A stretch of DNA of 48,530 bases from Trichinella spiralis (GCA_000181795.3 CM012955.1:11193376-11241905), one strand, 5' to 3'; positions 23,800-37,587 are shown, counted from the first letter of the stretch. Notes: generated by a model not told the origin, from the letters alone. Numbers and translations are program-made.

Positions 23800-24478
23800 A
23801 AGCAATTTTTCACAAACAAAGCGGGTTTGCTTCACAGAATCACTGAATTATTGCTTTTTTCTGCTTTATTCTTACTCTGCGTTGTAACAATTCGTATTTA
23901 TGATACAGGATCTTTCTAAACAAGGACTACCTACTTTGGTCTTATGCAGAATTTTCATGCAGTTCACTGCCAAAATCATATCCTCACAAACAACTTTTAC
24001 TTGCATTGTCGAGATCAAATTCATTTATTTTCTATGTATGGAAAAACAAAGCAACTATGAACATTTCTCTATATTTTCACACGAACAGAAAGTATTTCCA
24101 TATGAGTATATATTATATACGAATATGTATTATATATGAATATTATATCTATATCTATATATATACATGCATATGCATAAATGAATGGCATTAAACATCA
24201 TATATACTTATGTATGTGCATGTATAGCGTTCAGACGTATGCGTTTGTGCATACCAAAATATGTTTACTTGAACAAAATATGTAAAAACTATTTTTGCTA
24301 TGCAGAATTTTCCAAAAAATAACTTCTCAAAAAATTTACAATTTTGAAGTAAACATATATTTCGCAAAGTTTAAAATAAAAATAACGACTATAAGGATTA
24401 TCCCTATTGAAGAAGAAAACTACACAGCATCTACGAATATTGTGAAGAATATATTAGCGTATGTAAAACAGAACGTTT
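23800..24478. other. Convergent 3' flanks of the Pro-rich gene and IGBP1
   Basis: Non-coding AT-rich spacer with ATATAT/TATCTA tracts at 24105-24175. AATAAA on the plus strand at 24375-24380 and on the minus strand near 24024-24029 are possible but distant polyadenylation signals. No gene seen. Confidence 0.6.
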
Positions 24479-26612
24479 TCAACCTTGATTATAAGTGTTA
24501 CCATCACCACGACGCACCCCTAAATTTAAGTCAAATCACTGCACTTCGTGCTAATAAAATATGATATGCTATGATGCTTACAGTCTCGAAACTCGTCGCG
24601 TTCACGAGCTTTGGCCAACTCTTCATCACTGTCCTTGTCATCAGATTCTTCAGCATCAGATTCAACTTTCAACTTTTCCATCTTGTCATTTAAACTAAAA
24701 ATAAAATATCTTTTAATTCATAAATCTTAAAGTTTTTTCTTATGAGTCGGAAATAAAATGCCATTAAAATCTAAAATCAAAAAAAACTACATTACCACAA
24801 AATAAAATTTTCATTTTAGTTAATATGCATAGGTTAAAAATTTTTTTAATGTTAAAACAATTCACTAACTGGCTTTCTTTTTCATTTCTCCGATTCAACC
24901 ATTCTCCCACTGTTTGCGTTGGTTTACTGGGATAGCCACATCCAAACAGAGGCTTATAAAAAGAAAAATTAACAAAATTTATGCTGAACCTTGAAATAAA
25001 GTACAGATTATAATTCTTACTACTTTCATTGATGAACCTTTTTGCGTAACCGTACCATCACCATGAATTGTCAACATGGTCTGAACAGAAAACAAATAGC
25101 ACAGAAAAACAACAATAAATGCAACGCTATACTTACAGGTAATGGAAAACAGTGCTTTACCGTATTGTTGACATAATTCTGAGGTTCTGATTTTAACAAC
25201 TCCCATTCTTCTGAAATAAAAATATCGTAACAGAAGAAACACGGATATGTTTTATTACGTTTAAGAAGCTTCAAACTGTCCACAAGTTCTACAGCACTTA
25301 GTTTAATTTCATCCAGATATAGCAATCTCTTAAGAGCAACAACAAAATCAATGTCATATTTATCATATCATATCGTATCAACAACAAACAGTTTTACTTT
25401 TTCCTCTTCTTCCATTGTCAAAACTTTTGATTTCAAATCAGCTATTGCTTTCTTCAAAGTTAATGCCAGTCTTCGTCTAAAGAAATTTGATACAAGATAA
25501 TAATTTCATAAATAATTTAATTGATAAATCAAAATATTTCATTAAATAACTGTAAAGTTATTATTACCTTGCAAGTTTTCTATTTCGCTCTTCGGCAGGA
25601 TCTGATTGCTTTTCTGCCGATGAATTGTATGGTTCTAAATCATCAACATCTTCGAAAAGGTACTCTTCATCTTTGTGGAAAATGGACAACGCCAAAATAT
25701 GACGTATAAATTGAATTCCAAATAACTACAAATATAAAACAAAAATTATAATTATAACACACTATATTGCACTTACAAGACACTGCTCATAATTATGAAC
25801 TTTCGCCGGCCCATTTGAATCTTCATACAGTTTACAGATCAGCGGCAAAATTAGCAACAGCCTGAAATAAAAGTAGTCGTCTCATTCTGACAGATAACAA
25901 AATATTTATATTTTAATTTGAAAATTTTAAGAACGAAGATTTATAAACGAGATTATAAAATCATTTAACCTCAAATTAGCAAAACGTGAAATATAATTTT
26001 AAAAACTATTTTTCAATATTTATTAAAATAAAAACGAAATATAAAATTACTAGATTATAAATTTGTTTGAATAAAAAGTTATTATAAATAAAACAGTTAC
26101 AAATTATAAAAAGGATTATAACTAATATTTAGAAAAATAATAATTACGGCAAGTTATCAGTTGGTACGTCATCCACATCTTCATTGGAGCTAAAAATTTT
26201 GGCAACATCTACTTGAAGCTGCAAATCCATTAGCCTTTCTCGCAATAATTTCATTTTATTCTAAACCAGTTGTTCATTATATGAAATAAACATTCTCCTA
26301 ATAAATCTTACCAATTACAATCTGTTTCACTAAATACATTAACGAAAACAATAAGACTGTTTACTCAATATTGCATTTATACGGAGCATATACTAACAAA
26401 TTTGCACCAGAAATTTATTAAAAAGAAATAATTATACGAAAAACTCTATTTTTTAATTAAAATACCATTAATAAAATGACTAAGTAATATTATTCTTATT
26501 ACATTAAAAAATTTATACTGACTTGCACAGACGGTTCAAAGAGCAACTCATCACCGTCATAAATGTCTTTAAATGTTTTTTGGCATTCCGCAAACTTTTC
26601 CAGTTCGTCCAT
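24479..26612 (-). CDS. IGBP1: IGBP1/TAP42-like (alpha4) PP2A regulatory protein, 321 aa, 11 exons
   Basis: TAP42/alpha4 proteins bind and stabilise the catalytic subunits of PP2A, PP4 and PP6 and act in TOR signalling. Exons in transcript order: 26523-26612, 26148-26260, 25777-25861, 25568-25725, 25398-25476, 25259-25328, 25137-25210, 25021-25080, 24870-24952, 24582-24694, 24479-24519. They total 966 nt in one frame. The N-terminal helical region includes VPTDNLPLLLILPLICKLYE, the counterpart of the family's ISTxELKYLLLPALLG block. It is followed by the basic helix near RNRKLARRRLALTLKKAIAD. The family's FGxGYPSxPTxTVxEW motif appears as FGCGYPSKPTQTVGEW. The extreme C-terminus DEFRDWVRRGDGNTYNQG matches the conserved DDWKDxxxRGxGNxxNxG end. 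Length is close to human IGBP1 (339). The start Met sits where the family begins. The gene is head-to-head with RME-8 and convergent with the Pro-rich gene. Confidence 0.93.
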
Positions 26613-27199
26613 TTCTTGAATATTGAAAGACAATGTTAGGAACTCACTTAAACTTTAATAACACCACTAAACTGATACAGTGCGTATGGCAAAACTCAAT
26701 GGCTAATTGTACCGTAAGAACGCTAGTACTGTACTTAGAAAAAAGTAGGCGATAATTGTTTAATTTAAAAAAAATCGCTTTTATTGCAAAAATAAATTAA
26801 TTGAATTCTAAAATTATTAAATAAATTAGCAAGTATTATATTGGCAGATTCTCCATATTCTTTATGATATTTTTTATTATAACAAAGAATTTTTGTAGTT
26901 AACCTACTATTTGTATATAATGTTTTGATGTTACAAGTTTATTTCGTTCATTTTGCAAAACTAAACTTATAATAATATAATTGAGATTAATTTAAAGCTT
27001 TCCTTCATAAAATGAATCTAAATTAGCATAATTTTATTTTTTTTATAGCATAAATATTGTAGTACCTTTACGCCTCTTTAAAGAATTACTGTATTCATTT
27101 CATATCTGTCAATATTGTTGTCGAACTTTTATGAAATAATTTCATCCGTCGTTAGCTATTTTGGATATTTTAAGCAAATCAATTTAAAAGTGTAATCTG
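26613..27199. promoter_or_regulatory. Shared 587-bp divergent promoter region of IGBP1 and RME-8
   Basis: The two start codons point away from each other with only this AT-rich interval between them, so it must hold both promoters and 5' UTRs unless either transcript has distant 5' exons. I see no clear TATA or CCAAT pair. A long pyrimidine tract followed by ATAG (near 27040-27050) could be a splice or trans-splice acceptor for the RME-8 5' UTR; this is speculative. Confidence 0.5.
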
Positions 27200-30100
27200 A
27201 TGGATGGAATAAACAATGAAATTCTCTGTTTTATGGTTGTAAAACGTTCATGGAAAGGACGGTGCGTAAAAATTGTAGTTGACTGTTTTTTTATTCAATT
27301 TCATTGTTTTACTTTTTGTTTCTTTTATTTTGATCAATATTGAGAAATTATATATAAAGAAATTTTTTTTAGGTACAGAAGGCTGTTGGCTATTGGTCCA
27401 GATGGGTACTCCACTTATAACCCTGCTAATTTGCATTTAACGAATCATGTAAGTTCATGTATTTATTTTGCATTGATGTAACAACAGTGGTTTTTGAAAA
27501 TCTTTTAGCGTTTCATAAATATAGGTTTTTACATGTAACACACACTCACACACATGTACATGTGTATGTATGTATGTATGTATGTAATAATTAGATGGGT
27601 TTTAAGGTATTTAATTTAATGTTAGAGGCAGTTCATTAAAAAGGCATTTGTAAATTTTTGGCCATGTTCATTTAATGTAACAGTAAATAAAATCATTAAA
27701 TAAAATTGTTAATAATATATAATGGCAATGGATAATTAATATACGTTATAAGCAGTATGTTATCAAATGCTTGCCAAGTTTAAAGTTGTTGTACTTTTAG
27801 TGGGTCCATTCAGATGTAATTGCGCTGAAGCCGTGCGTGCGGGGAATGGGAAGGCCTGATGAATTTTCTCTAATGGTGCGCATTAGGTCAAAGCCTGAAA
27901 CCTTTAGATTTTGTTCTGAGGAAACAGTCGAAATTCTTACCGATATTTTGGTATGTTTTTCTTTATGCATTTCATTCTATGTATAATGTAAAGCGGTAAG
28001 ATTGTTTATTTTACGCATCCTTTTTTAGCGTGTTAAGCGATCTTTATCAGAATTTGAAATTGATAAAAATGATGTAAGTGATGAAAAGTTATTTTAAAAA
28101 TACGCCATCATTTAATATACAAATTTAAGCAATGGGAAGCAAGGAAAGTTCATTGGTCTGGTTCGATTGTTCCGGTTGCTCTTGAAGCATCCACTTACGG
28201 TTTGTTGCAATTAAATAAAGTCGATGGAGAGATTTTGGCAGAATATTCTTACAAAGATATTCTTTGCATATATTTGGTAAGTCTTATTTTATCAGTGGAA
28301 AGCTTGTAAATGCTAGTAATAAAGGGTAGCTATTTGTTAGTAGTTATAATTAATTGATAAAACATTAATAATTTATTTTTTCATGTTTAAGGTTTCTGAT
28401 GTTGCGGATGCATTTATTATATGTTGCTCTCCGTACAGAAGATTGGTATGTTATATGAAAAATGTTTTTAAAATTGTCATTTCATTTTATGAAAATGAAA
28501 TTTCTTAAATTATTAGCACATGTTTCGTTGTGCTGATGTGCAAAAGTTGATCAAGCGTGTGGAAGAACGTTCCATGGAGAACATAGGAATCGCATGCAAA
28601 GTTAATGCCAGTTCTGTAGTAGAATCTTTTTATAAGCAGAATCGTCTTGGCTTGCATGAGTAATAAAACGTTCAGCAGTTTTTTTTCTCTCTTTTGATAA
28701 AATTCATTTCAGCATCGCATCACATCTCACGTCGATAGTTGAATTTAACGTAACGAAAGTTTTAACGCGACATCCAGTAAGGGGAACAATCATATTTTGT
28801 TTAGATATTAATGATTGATTAATGAATTTACATATAAAAAAATTATAATAATAAAACAGGAACCGGTGCGGAGACTGCTATGCTTGTCGGAAGCGTGTCT
28901 GATTGAGCGTGACGTTAGTACGTACAACGTGGTGACATTGAAGCCACTGACAAATATCGCCTCTTTGATACGCTGTGACAAAGATCCGCACTTATTTTAC
29001 ATTGAATATTCTTCTGGTAGATGTGGAGTTTATATGTCAGTTGAAAGGTGGTCAATTTTTTTTCTTTTTATCATTGGTTTGTTTTATTTATTAAAACATT
29101 TTTTATTCAGAGATGATTTGTTAGCTTCGATTTTGGATGGAGTTCGTGCCGCAGGTAATGTGAATGTGCATGTTGGGATGCGACGGAAGAATTTAGCACT
29201 CCGTTGGGCTCCGTCGTGTGTTCCAGTGGACACTGAATCAAAATTGACCCTTATGAAATTTATCACATCTTCAGGAAGTAATTGTTGTTGTTTATTTGTT
29301 TTGTTGTGTTGTTGCTTAGTGTTAAATTTCTTTTTCTTCCTTTTATTTAGTGTCACGCGAAGAATTCCTGGAAACTCTTCGTCGTTTTAACAGCAACATA
29401 CCATACGGAGGGGTAACTTTGAATGTCACTAATGATGTTAAATTACATTGACTGATCTATATCTATATATATTATTTATTTATTACAAATTGATTGATTA
29501 ATTGAATTTCAATTTAGAGTTTTTTGTCTTCCTTCAAAGAGAAACAAATCGTAAATTGCATTTTGGCAATAGTGGATATAAATACGAGTGATTTGGATCC
29601 AGTCGATTGGGAAGAAGTATTCCAGGCTTTGCGAAGATTGTTTGCGTCGAAAGTTGGTTTCCACGCATTCACAGCAGTGGCGAAGTATTTGATAGGACTA
29701 TGAAAATTATTTTTGACAAAAAAGAATTAATGTATAAGATGAAATGTTTGTTTGTTTGTTTGTTCATTTCAGGCTTCGTGACAAATTGGGAAATTTGATC
29801 GTTTCGGCGTTGAAATTGCATAATTCGGCCGTCAGTTTCGCCGCCGTCGAAGTGCTCTGTTCTCTGATGCAGCCGCTGCACGACGGCTTTGAACTACGCC
29901 AAGAGCAGGCGAACAAATCTTCTCTGCTTTCGTCACCGACTTTTTTGGAATATCTGCTCGACATGATGCTTACTCATGTGCAGCAGAACACCGGCACTTT
30001 GGTTGTGGCGGGCATGCTCGACTTTCTCACCTACGCCCTCTGCGCTCCCTACAGCGAAACTACACTACCTGAACAGTTCGACTGTTTGCTCCAAATGGTA

Positions 30101-33100
30101 GCTAAGCGTGGTCGAATTTTGTATCGACTTTTCCAATCGCCCTCGCTGACCATTGTCAAAAGTGCAGGTTTAGTTATGCGTGCAATAATAGAGGTGCTAT
30201 TATTATACTGTTATGTTATGTTATGTTATGTTGTATTGTATTACATGTTGTATTATTTTCAGGAAGCAGAGGCGCAATTATCATCAGAAATGCAAGAATT
30301 TGCATTGTCTGAAGGTGCCTATTTGCGTCACTTGTACTTTTCTCTCTTCACCGTCAGTTCAGATATTCGTATGATGGCGATTCGCCAACTGAGTCGACGC
30401 TTGATCGCTTTGTGGACGGCGGGCAGTTTTTTCGCAATTGATCTTTTGAAACGAATTTTAGTATTTATTAATTTTATGCGTCATTATTGATTCACAATGT
30501 GATTTTGCAATTTTTCTTTCAGCCCGAAGGTTTGATGCAATATTTGAAATCGAATGAAGAGCTGCCTTTGATGGAAGAAGATTTGCTCGCGACTCGGGGT
30601 AATTTGGATGCAGTTCAGGTAGATTGAAATGATATCATAAAATGTACAATTGGGCGGATGGTGATTGTGTGGAAATTGTTGTTCACTTTGTAGAAAGAGA
30701 AAACGGCGAAATTTGACCGGAAGAATGTTTTGAAAGAGCAGCTAGCAGCATTGCAGAGTACTGTAGAGAAGCAGGTGGACTCGTTGCTTGAAAATTGGCT
30801 TTTTCCAAAGAGGTTTGGAATTCGCAAAGCGGAGGTTTGAAAAAATATATTTTGATTTTGTTTTTTGCATGTTTTTTTTTGATGATCATTTTACAGGACG
30901 CTACCATGCCTCCAGTGGCTCTTCGAAAACGACGGATTCGTGTTACAGTAAGTGAAAATTGGAACATGTTGTTTCACATGTTCAACAAGAATCATTATCA
31001 GTCGAATCTAATTTGGAACCCGAAGGTTGGTTTATTTTTGATAATTTTCTTTTATAATCTTTTAATTTTGTGTTTTTCATTTTATTAGACAAGGGAAGAT
31101 TTGAAAGTTGCACTGGAAAGTGAGATTCATGCTTTTGATGCAAGTCAAGCGATGCAAACCGACTGTCACATTTCTTGGAACCATTTCGATTTTGAGGTGC
31201 GACTGTTTTCAGATTGTTTTTTTATAGTTAATTTAAATTGATTTTTGGTTATTTTTTGATTCAGGTGATTTATTCAAGTTTGAAAGACGAAATACGTATA
31301 GACAACAATTATCTGCGCGTCTTTATTGAAGAGCACGACGCGAACAATGTATCCAAGTCGTTGACTAATCCGTGAGTGAAATTTTGAAAGTACCAAACAA
31401 AATTGTTGGTAAAATACGTCTTTTTTTCGATTGTTCAGGAAAAATTTCTTCAATGAAGTCTATCATGGATATCTGACTGGTGCGAATCAACAGATGCGTT
31501 GCCTTTGTCTTAAAGCGTTGTCCGTGACGTATAGTGATTATTTTGCCCAAGTCGGCACATTCAGTGATACCAAGCATTTTGTACTGATGCTGCAAAATTG
31601 TTGCGACTTGGCCGAACGTGACGCATTAATCGATGTCATTGGCAAGCTGTGTCATCTTAAAGTGATTTATTAATTTATTCATTTGAAAAAGAAAATGCAT
31701 ACGAATATATTATTCTCTTACATTTAGGAAAATGTCAAGCAAATTATCATGGCCGGTGGTGTTGAATTGCTTGTGGACATGATTTCTTTGGCACACCTTT
31801 CTGCTGGAAAAAGTTCAATCGGTTTCGAAGTAATTCATATCGGTTTTTATTTATGATATTTGTTTTTTGTATGTTGTCTGTCTTTTACAATTTTGACAAA
31901 TGATTCACTTCCAGCAGTCCAACATTATTGAATGTTCGGAAACAATGAAACGAGATGATTCTAAAGAATGGTACTGTTTGAAAGAGGGCGACAGTGAAAA
32001 ATGCGGCCCGTACAGTTTCCACTACGTATGTGTTCGTCGTTGTTGTTATTATTTTTGTGTGATATTTGGAATAATCAAATTTTTCATTTGTTCAGATGAA
32101 AAAACTGTACAAATATGGTGAAATTGGGAAGAATACGAAAATTTGGGGATCCGGCATGGACGATTGGAAGCCGTTGGAAAGCGTGGCACAATTTCGTTGG
32201 ACACTGGTCGCTTCTGGCACTGCTCAGATGAACGAGACAAAATTGGCGGTCAAAATTCTTGACATCCTCTTGCGAATGATCGATTACTTTCCCAGTCGGT
32301 TCGTGTTGTTCGTTCATTTTCTTCAATTTTATTGTTCATAATTTATTCGTTATTTATTTGTTGTTTGGTCTTTTTGCAGCGATTTGGAAGGATGCATCAT
32401 ACGACCACCGAGCAAGGTGAAGCAAATATTGGCTTCGTCGTCTTGTCTACCTCACATTGTTCAACTGTTCCTCACTTTTGATCCAGACATTGTCGCCAGA
32501 ACGGCCAAACTGCTGAAAGCGTTGATCCAGGTTGGGCTGCAAAAAAATTTTCATCTTTCTCATGCCATTGTATTATTATTCTTATTATGTTTTCATTTTT
32601 CACATTTCAGGATAGTCCAGTGATTTCTAAACTCTACTTGACGGGCCTTTACTACTTTGCTCTCATGTACAGCGGGTCCAACATCATGCCTATTGCCGAA
32701 CTGTTCCATTGCTCGCACAAGATGCAGGCATTTTGTTCTGTTAAGGTTTGTTGCAGAAAATATTTGCATAACTGCATTTCCATTTTTCAAATTTCACTGT
32801 GCAGAATGGTGATACGGTAGCGAAGCGCAGTATTTTGTATTCTCTTCTTCCCGAAGCGGCCATATTTTGTTTGGAAAATTACGGTGCCGAAAAGTATGCG
32901 GAAATATTTCTGAGCGAATTTGATAATCCTGAAGTTATTTGGAACTCTGAAATGCGGTATCAATTTTTTTGTTTGTTTTTTGTTGTGGAAAATTTTCAAT
33001 TTTCCCCACAATTATTGTTGTCTTCTATTAATTACAATCGATGGTTTCAAATGTTCTGCTGCGATCATTTCAGACGCTACTTGATTGGAAAAATTGCTGC

Positions 33101-36100
33101 TCACGTGTGCGACTTCACCGTACGCTTGCCGAGCAACGTCAAAGCGTTGTATCGTTATTGCCCATTGCCAAAGATCAACTATGCTCAATTGGAGAACGAG
33201 ATGTTCTGTCATATTTATTACTTGCGCAATCTTTGCGATCGAGATCGCTTTCCCAACTGGACAATTGTGAATCCGGTAATAATAATAATAATTATAATAA
33301 TAATTATTATTTTTCTTGGTTTTGTTTAATTCTTATTCATATTCAGGTGGAATTTTTGCAAAGCTGTTTGATAGCTTGGAAGGAAGAAGTGAAGAAGAAG
33401 GCTCCTCCGATGTCGATCGCCGAAGCGTGTGAAATTTTGGAATTGAATTACGAAGATGTTTGGTAATTTCTATTATTGTTATTGTTGTAAATAATATATA
33501 ATTCGTTCGTCCAGTAACAATTTGTCGGTGGTGAGAAAAGCTTATTACAAACTAGCTCAGAAATATCATCCGGACAAAAATCCCCACGGTCGGGTAAGAA
33601 GTTTCAATTTATACCACTGGCATTGGTATCGGTATTCAGTGTTTTGTTGTTTTAGGAACAATTTGAAAAACTGAATTCCGCTTACGAGTTGTTGGCTTCG
33701 TCGCCGTGTAATGTGTCGAACACGGATTCGACTGTGCAGAGAATTGTACTTTGCATGCGAGCGCAAAGTTTGGCATTTCAAATCCATACACCAAGTATAA
33801 TATAAAATGAAATGATTAATGTATAAGATTATTAATTTTTGATCCTTTTTTCAAGTTTTCGAGCAGTACAAGTATTCCGGCTATCAGTTGTTGATTCGGA
33901 TCATACAGATGGAATCGGAAGATGAGGCGTTGTTTTCCAAAGACGGTATACTTTTGATAAGAGCCACTGAACTCTGCTGTAGCACCGTCGAATGCGCACC
34001 GTTGAACGTGGAACAGTTGCGTCGGGACAACGGATTGGAGGTGATGTGAATTTTCATGCCGTGGGAAGGGAATGATGCAATGGGATAAATTTTTCGACCA
34101 TTGCTTTCAGGTTTTGCACCGTGCTTTTTCACGTTGCGCCGGCGTCATCGGCGAAACGACCAAAGCTGAAGATCTGGCCGCGATGGTCTGCTTGAACATA
34201 TGCCAGACGTTCGCCTTTGCTGCCAAATTCGAAGAATGCCGTGCCGTGTTTTCCGGTTGGTCGTCGTTGCCGAACGAATTTCAGCACATCATGCATTTTC
34301 GGGTATTCGGTTTTTATACTAGAACAATCGGGTTGTGTCGTGGTGAAATTTAACGTGTTTTTTTTCTTCTTCCATTGCAGCATTTGTTGAAGTTGTGCTG
34401 TTCGGTTGTTCGTTGTATTTCGTTGATGTGCGAGAGTGAAATTATGCAAGATATTTTCTTCGAATCTGGCATAATGTACAATTTGATTTCGAACTTATTT
34501 TTGTACGATTGCACGTTGAATTCCAGCGAAATCCAATTGGATACAGAAATCAATTTGCAAGTAAGTGCTTCTTCTTCTTCATATTTGACTTTGGTATTGA
34601 TTATTGTTCTACCTCACCTCACCTCACCTCACCTCAGTGCCAGGAGAACATCTACGCCAGTGACAGCTGTGAATGCTTGCAAAGCATGGTCGGCTTGAGA
34701 GAAGGATTGAATCGACACGAAAAAGCCGCCGCCAGTATTCGAGCACTGCTCAGTCCGTACATTTTGCATCTGTTCCAGTCGAATTTGATATCGAATGTGC
34801 GTGTTCATGCGGTTCACAGGCATTTTTTTCTCCCATTTTTTATAATTCTGATAAAAAATTGTTTTTCGCAGATTTTGAAGTACGTCAACAGCAACATCGA
34901 AACTCCGTGCTTCATATGGAACGGTGCCATGAAAGTTGAACTATTCGACTACATAGCGTCGGCCGAAGTTGCTTTGCGATCCGGCGTACGTGCAAACAAA
35001 CTGTCGTTCGTTCAATCAGACGATCATTCTTAATTTAATAATATGTATGTATTGAATTTAGAATAAATTGGACGATACGAAATTTTCATACAAAGCTTTG
35101 GAAAATGAACTTTGCATTGATGATGTTTTCGTTCGAGTGTTCAATGTTTCCAATTGGAAAAATGTTCCGGTATTATCAGAGCATTTTATAGTTTTTGTAT
35201 CTGTATATGATAATTTTCAAATCAAAAAATCTATATTACTTTTTAGCATATCAACAGCTTCTGCAGAAAGTTGTTGGATTTCATAGGTATTATATGGATG
35301 TTTGTTTGTTTGTTTGTTTGTTTCAATAGATGAAATTGTTTATAGTTGACGAATCGTCGTCGTCCGATGATTTGCAATTGGCATTGGATGCGGTGTTGAA
35401 ATTGTTGAAAGCGAATCAACGTACGTGTTCGAACCGTTCGCCGGTAAAAAAAGTAAATTGCAAAAGTTTGCTGCAATTTTTCAGATTTGGAACTTCATTG
35501 CGTTGATGTTTTGGAATTTCTTCTGCCGTTGTTGATTGCGCCGCGTACGGTGCGATTTTGCCGTCAATTCATGGATATTTTCAATTCGATGGTGGGCAAC
35601 GAACAGTGCCTGCACAGCATAGTCATGATACCGAAGTGGTACGTACCGTTTATCCAGCTCTGCGATCAGCAGTTCAACAGTTGTTTCCAAGTGTTGGACA
35701 TGTTCCAGTCGCTTGCTTCCATCAACGACGCTGTCGACCAACTTTTGAAATCAGGTAGAAATGAATGGCATTTTATGGCTATCCGTCGTCGTATTATTTA
35801 TGTATTATCAGTGTTGTGGCATTTTCCTTTGCAGGTTGTGGTATATATTTTTTGATGCTCTTCTCGTCCAGCCAAATCGAGTTGGAAGTGCGTTGCAAAG
35901 TGACTCAACTGTTGGCAAAGTTGCAGACGAATCGTTTGCACGGTCCACGATGGCAAAGATTCATCTCGAAATTGCTTCCGCCGATTTTTGCCATGTACAT
36001 GAAAGATTCGGCTGCTTCTGCGATCACCGCATTCGACTGTACGTATATTTTTTCTTTTTTCAACAACTCGGACAACAACAATATTAAAAAAAATATTGGT

Positions 36101-37587
36101 ACCTGTGAAATTTCTTTCAGTTGATTCGCAGAATCCAGAATTAGTGTGGAATAACAAATTGCGATCCCACGCTCAGAAAGTGATCGAAAATTTGACCGTA
36201 GAATTTTTGGACTCGTTCGCCGACGCCGATCCTGCAGAACAGTGGACGGTGAGTGTGTGTGTGTGGGGGAGGGGAGGGGTACAACGGTGGTGTGGTTTTC
36301 TCACTTTTCGCACAACTCAACTCTCTGCTGTTTCGACCATTTTGCAGATTCCGCCTGATGTTCAGTTCGACTGTACAAAATTGTTGCCCGACGAATGCGT
36401 GGTCGGCGGCATATCTATTCGACTGTTCGTCACCAATCCGTCGTGGCCTTTGAGAAATTCGAAACAATTTCTGATCGATCTGTTCGCGGCATTTTTGTCG
36501 GATGTGCAAAATGTCGACACCGACGACAGTGTGGTCGAACATTTGCAACTCGTCACCAAAGCTATGACTTTGCTCTTGCATGTCCATGCGGATCTGTGCG
36601 ATTATGTAAATTGTTCTGTTCACTGATGAATAGTATTTTTAGTTTTTCATTTCATTTCATTTCAGGTCGCTTCTCTTGATTATTTGCCATCAATTGTTCA
36701 AATGCTCTCTTCGTCCAACAGGGAAGTGTTTAAGGCGTCGTTGTATTTGATTTATGAAGTATCCAAAAGCATGGTAAATATATATATATGATCATCTCTC
36801 TCTTTATGATCATTTATTTCACTTGTTGTTATCGTTTCATCAGATCTGTGCTGAAAAGTTTGGCGAAACAGACTGCATGAGATTGTTCTACGCAGCGTTG
36901 CAAAATTATCCAGATATGCGCCATTTGACTAGTCAAAATTTGAAAACGTTGCTTCAGATGGGAAATGAAGTTCTGCTGGCCAAGGCGGTCAATTGTCAAC
37001 TGCACCGACTGTTGCTTGAATTGCTCGGTTCCGATTTGCCCGAGGTGGACGATCCGTTGGCGACGAAGGCGGAAATTGTGACCGCGTTGAACACGTTGGC
37101 GGCCTCCAATACTACCTTTGGAAATGAAGTATTTATTGTTTCCTTTTTGCTAATTATTATTGATGTTGTTTGTTGGTGTCGCGTCTATATATAACTACTA
37201 CTTACTTACTTACTTACTTGCTTACCTTATTTTTGATAATTTAACGAAACAAAACAAAACAAAATATATTATATACTTACTTTACCGCTCCTTGTTCAGG
37301 TGAATGCCATGCTGAATCGTTCGGCAATTTGGAACGATTATCGAGGTCAAAATCACGATTTGTTCATCACTCAGCCGACCGAGATGAATTTCTTAACAGG
37401 TAAATAAATAAGTTGTAGGTTATGTATGTTTGTCTTACCAATTAATTGATGATGATGATGATGAACATTGATAACAATAATAATAATAATTGAAATACGT
37501 TCAGATGCTGATAGATCAAACGCATGTCTCACTTATGAAGAAAATCCGAAAAATATTAATGAACCACCACCGCCGGCCGCACTGTGA
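27200..37587 (+). CDS. DNAJC13: RME-8 / DNAJC13, endosomal J-domain protein, 2208 aa, 46 exons
   Basis: RME-8 is an Hsc70 co-chaperone on endosomes that regulates retromer/SNX, WASH and clathrin dynamics. Exons: 27200-27261, 27373-27448, 27801-27950, 28029-28073, 28130-28276, 28392-28445, 28517-28659, 28713-28776, 28860-29047, 29111-29277, 29351-29412, 29518-29684, 29773-30193, 30263-30460, 30523-30618, 30694-30834, 30897-31025, 31089-31196, 31265-31371, 31439-31661, 31728-31829, 31915-32025, 32096-32298, 32380-32530, 32611-32745, 32805-32956, 33074-33275, 33347-33462, 33515-33593, 33656-33794, 33856-34040, 34111-34302, 34381-34560, 34638-34796, 34872-34985, 35062-35169, 35247-35286, 35346-35420, 35485-35754, 35835-36038, 36121-36248, 36348-36605, 36666-36773, 36844-37128, 37300-37399, 37505-37587 (6627 nt, in frame). 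Human protein: 2243 aa. Seen: N-terminal [18 protein letters not shown]-like region about 969-1025; J domain with HPD at 1325-1327; IWN-type repeats at 766-768, 1195-1197, 1633-1635 and VWN 1897-1899. An in-frame TAA precedes the Met. Confidence 0.96.
27564..27586. repeat. (TATG)n microsatellite in RME-8 intron 2
   Basis: About five GTAT units next to a short (CA)n run, inside the 352-nt second intron. Confidence 0.85.
30211..30232. repeat. (TTATG)n microsatellite in RME-8 intron 13
   Basis: Four perfect TTATG units occupy much of the 69-nt intron 30194-30262. Confidence 0.85.
34611..34637 (+). repeat. (CTCAC)n microsatellite forming the acceptor of RME-8 exon 34
   Basis: Five ACCTC units end exactly at the CAG acceptor before 34638, so the repeat serves as the polypyrimidine tract. 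Each unit ends CTCA, and only the last copy reads CTCAG. Confidence 0.85.
35300..35323. repeat. (TTTG)n microsatellite in RME-8 intron 37
   Basis: About six GTTT units within the 59-nt intron 35287-35345. Confidence 0.85.
37197..37222. repeat. (TTAC)n microsatellite in RME-8 intron 44
   Basis: Repeated CTTA units in the 171-nt intron before exon 45. A (GAT)n run lies in the next intron at 37447-37463. Confidence 0.8.
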
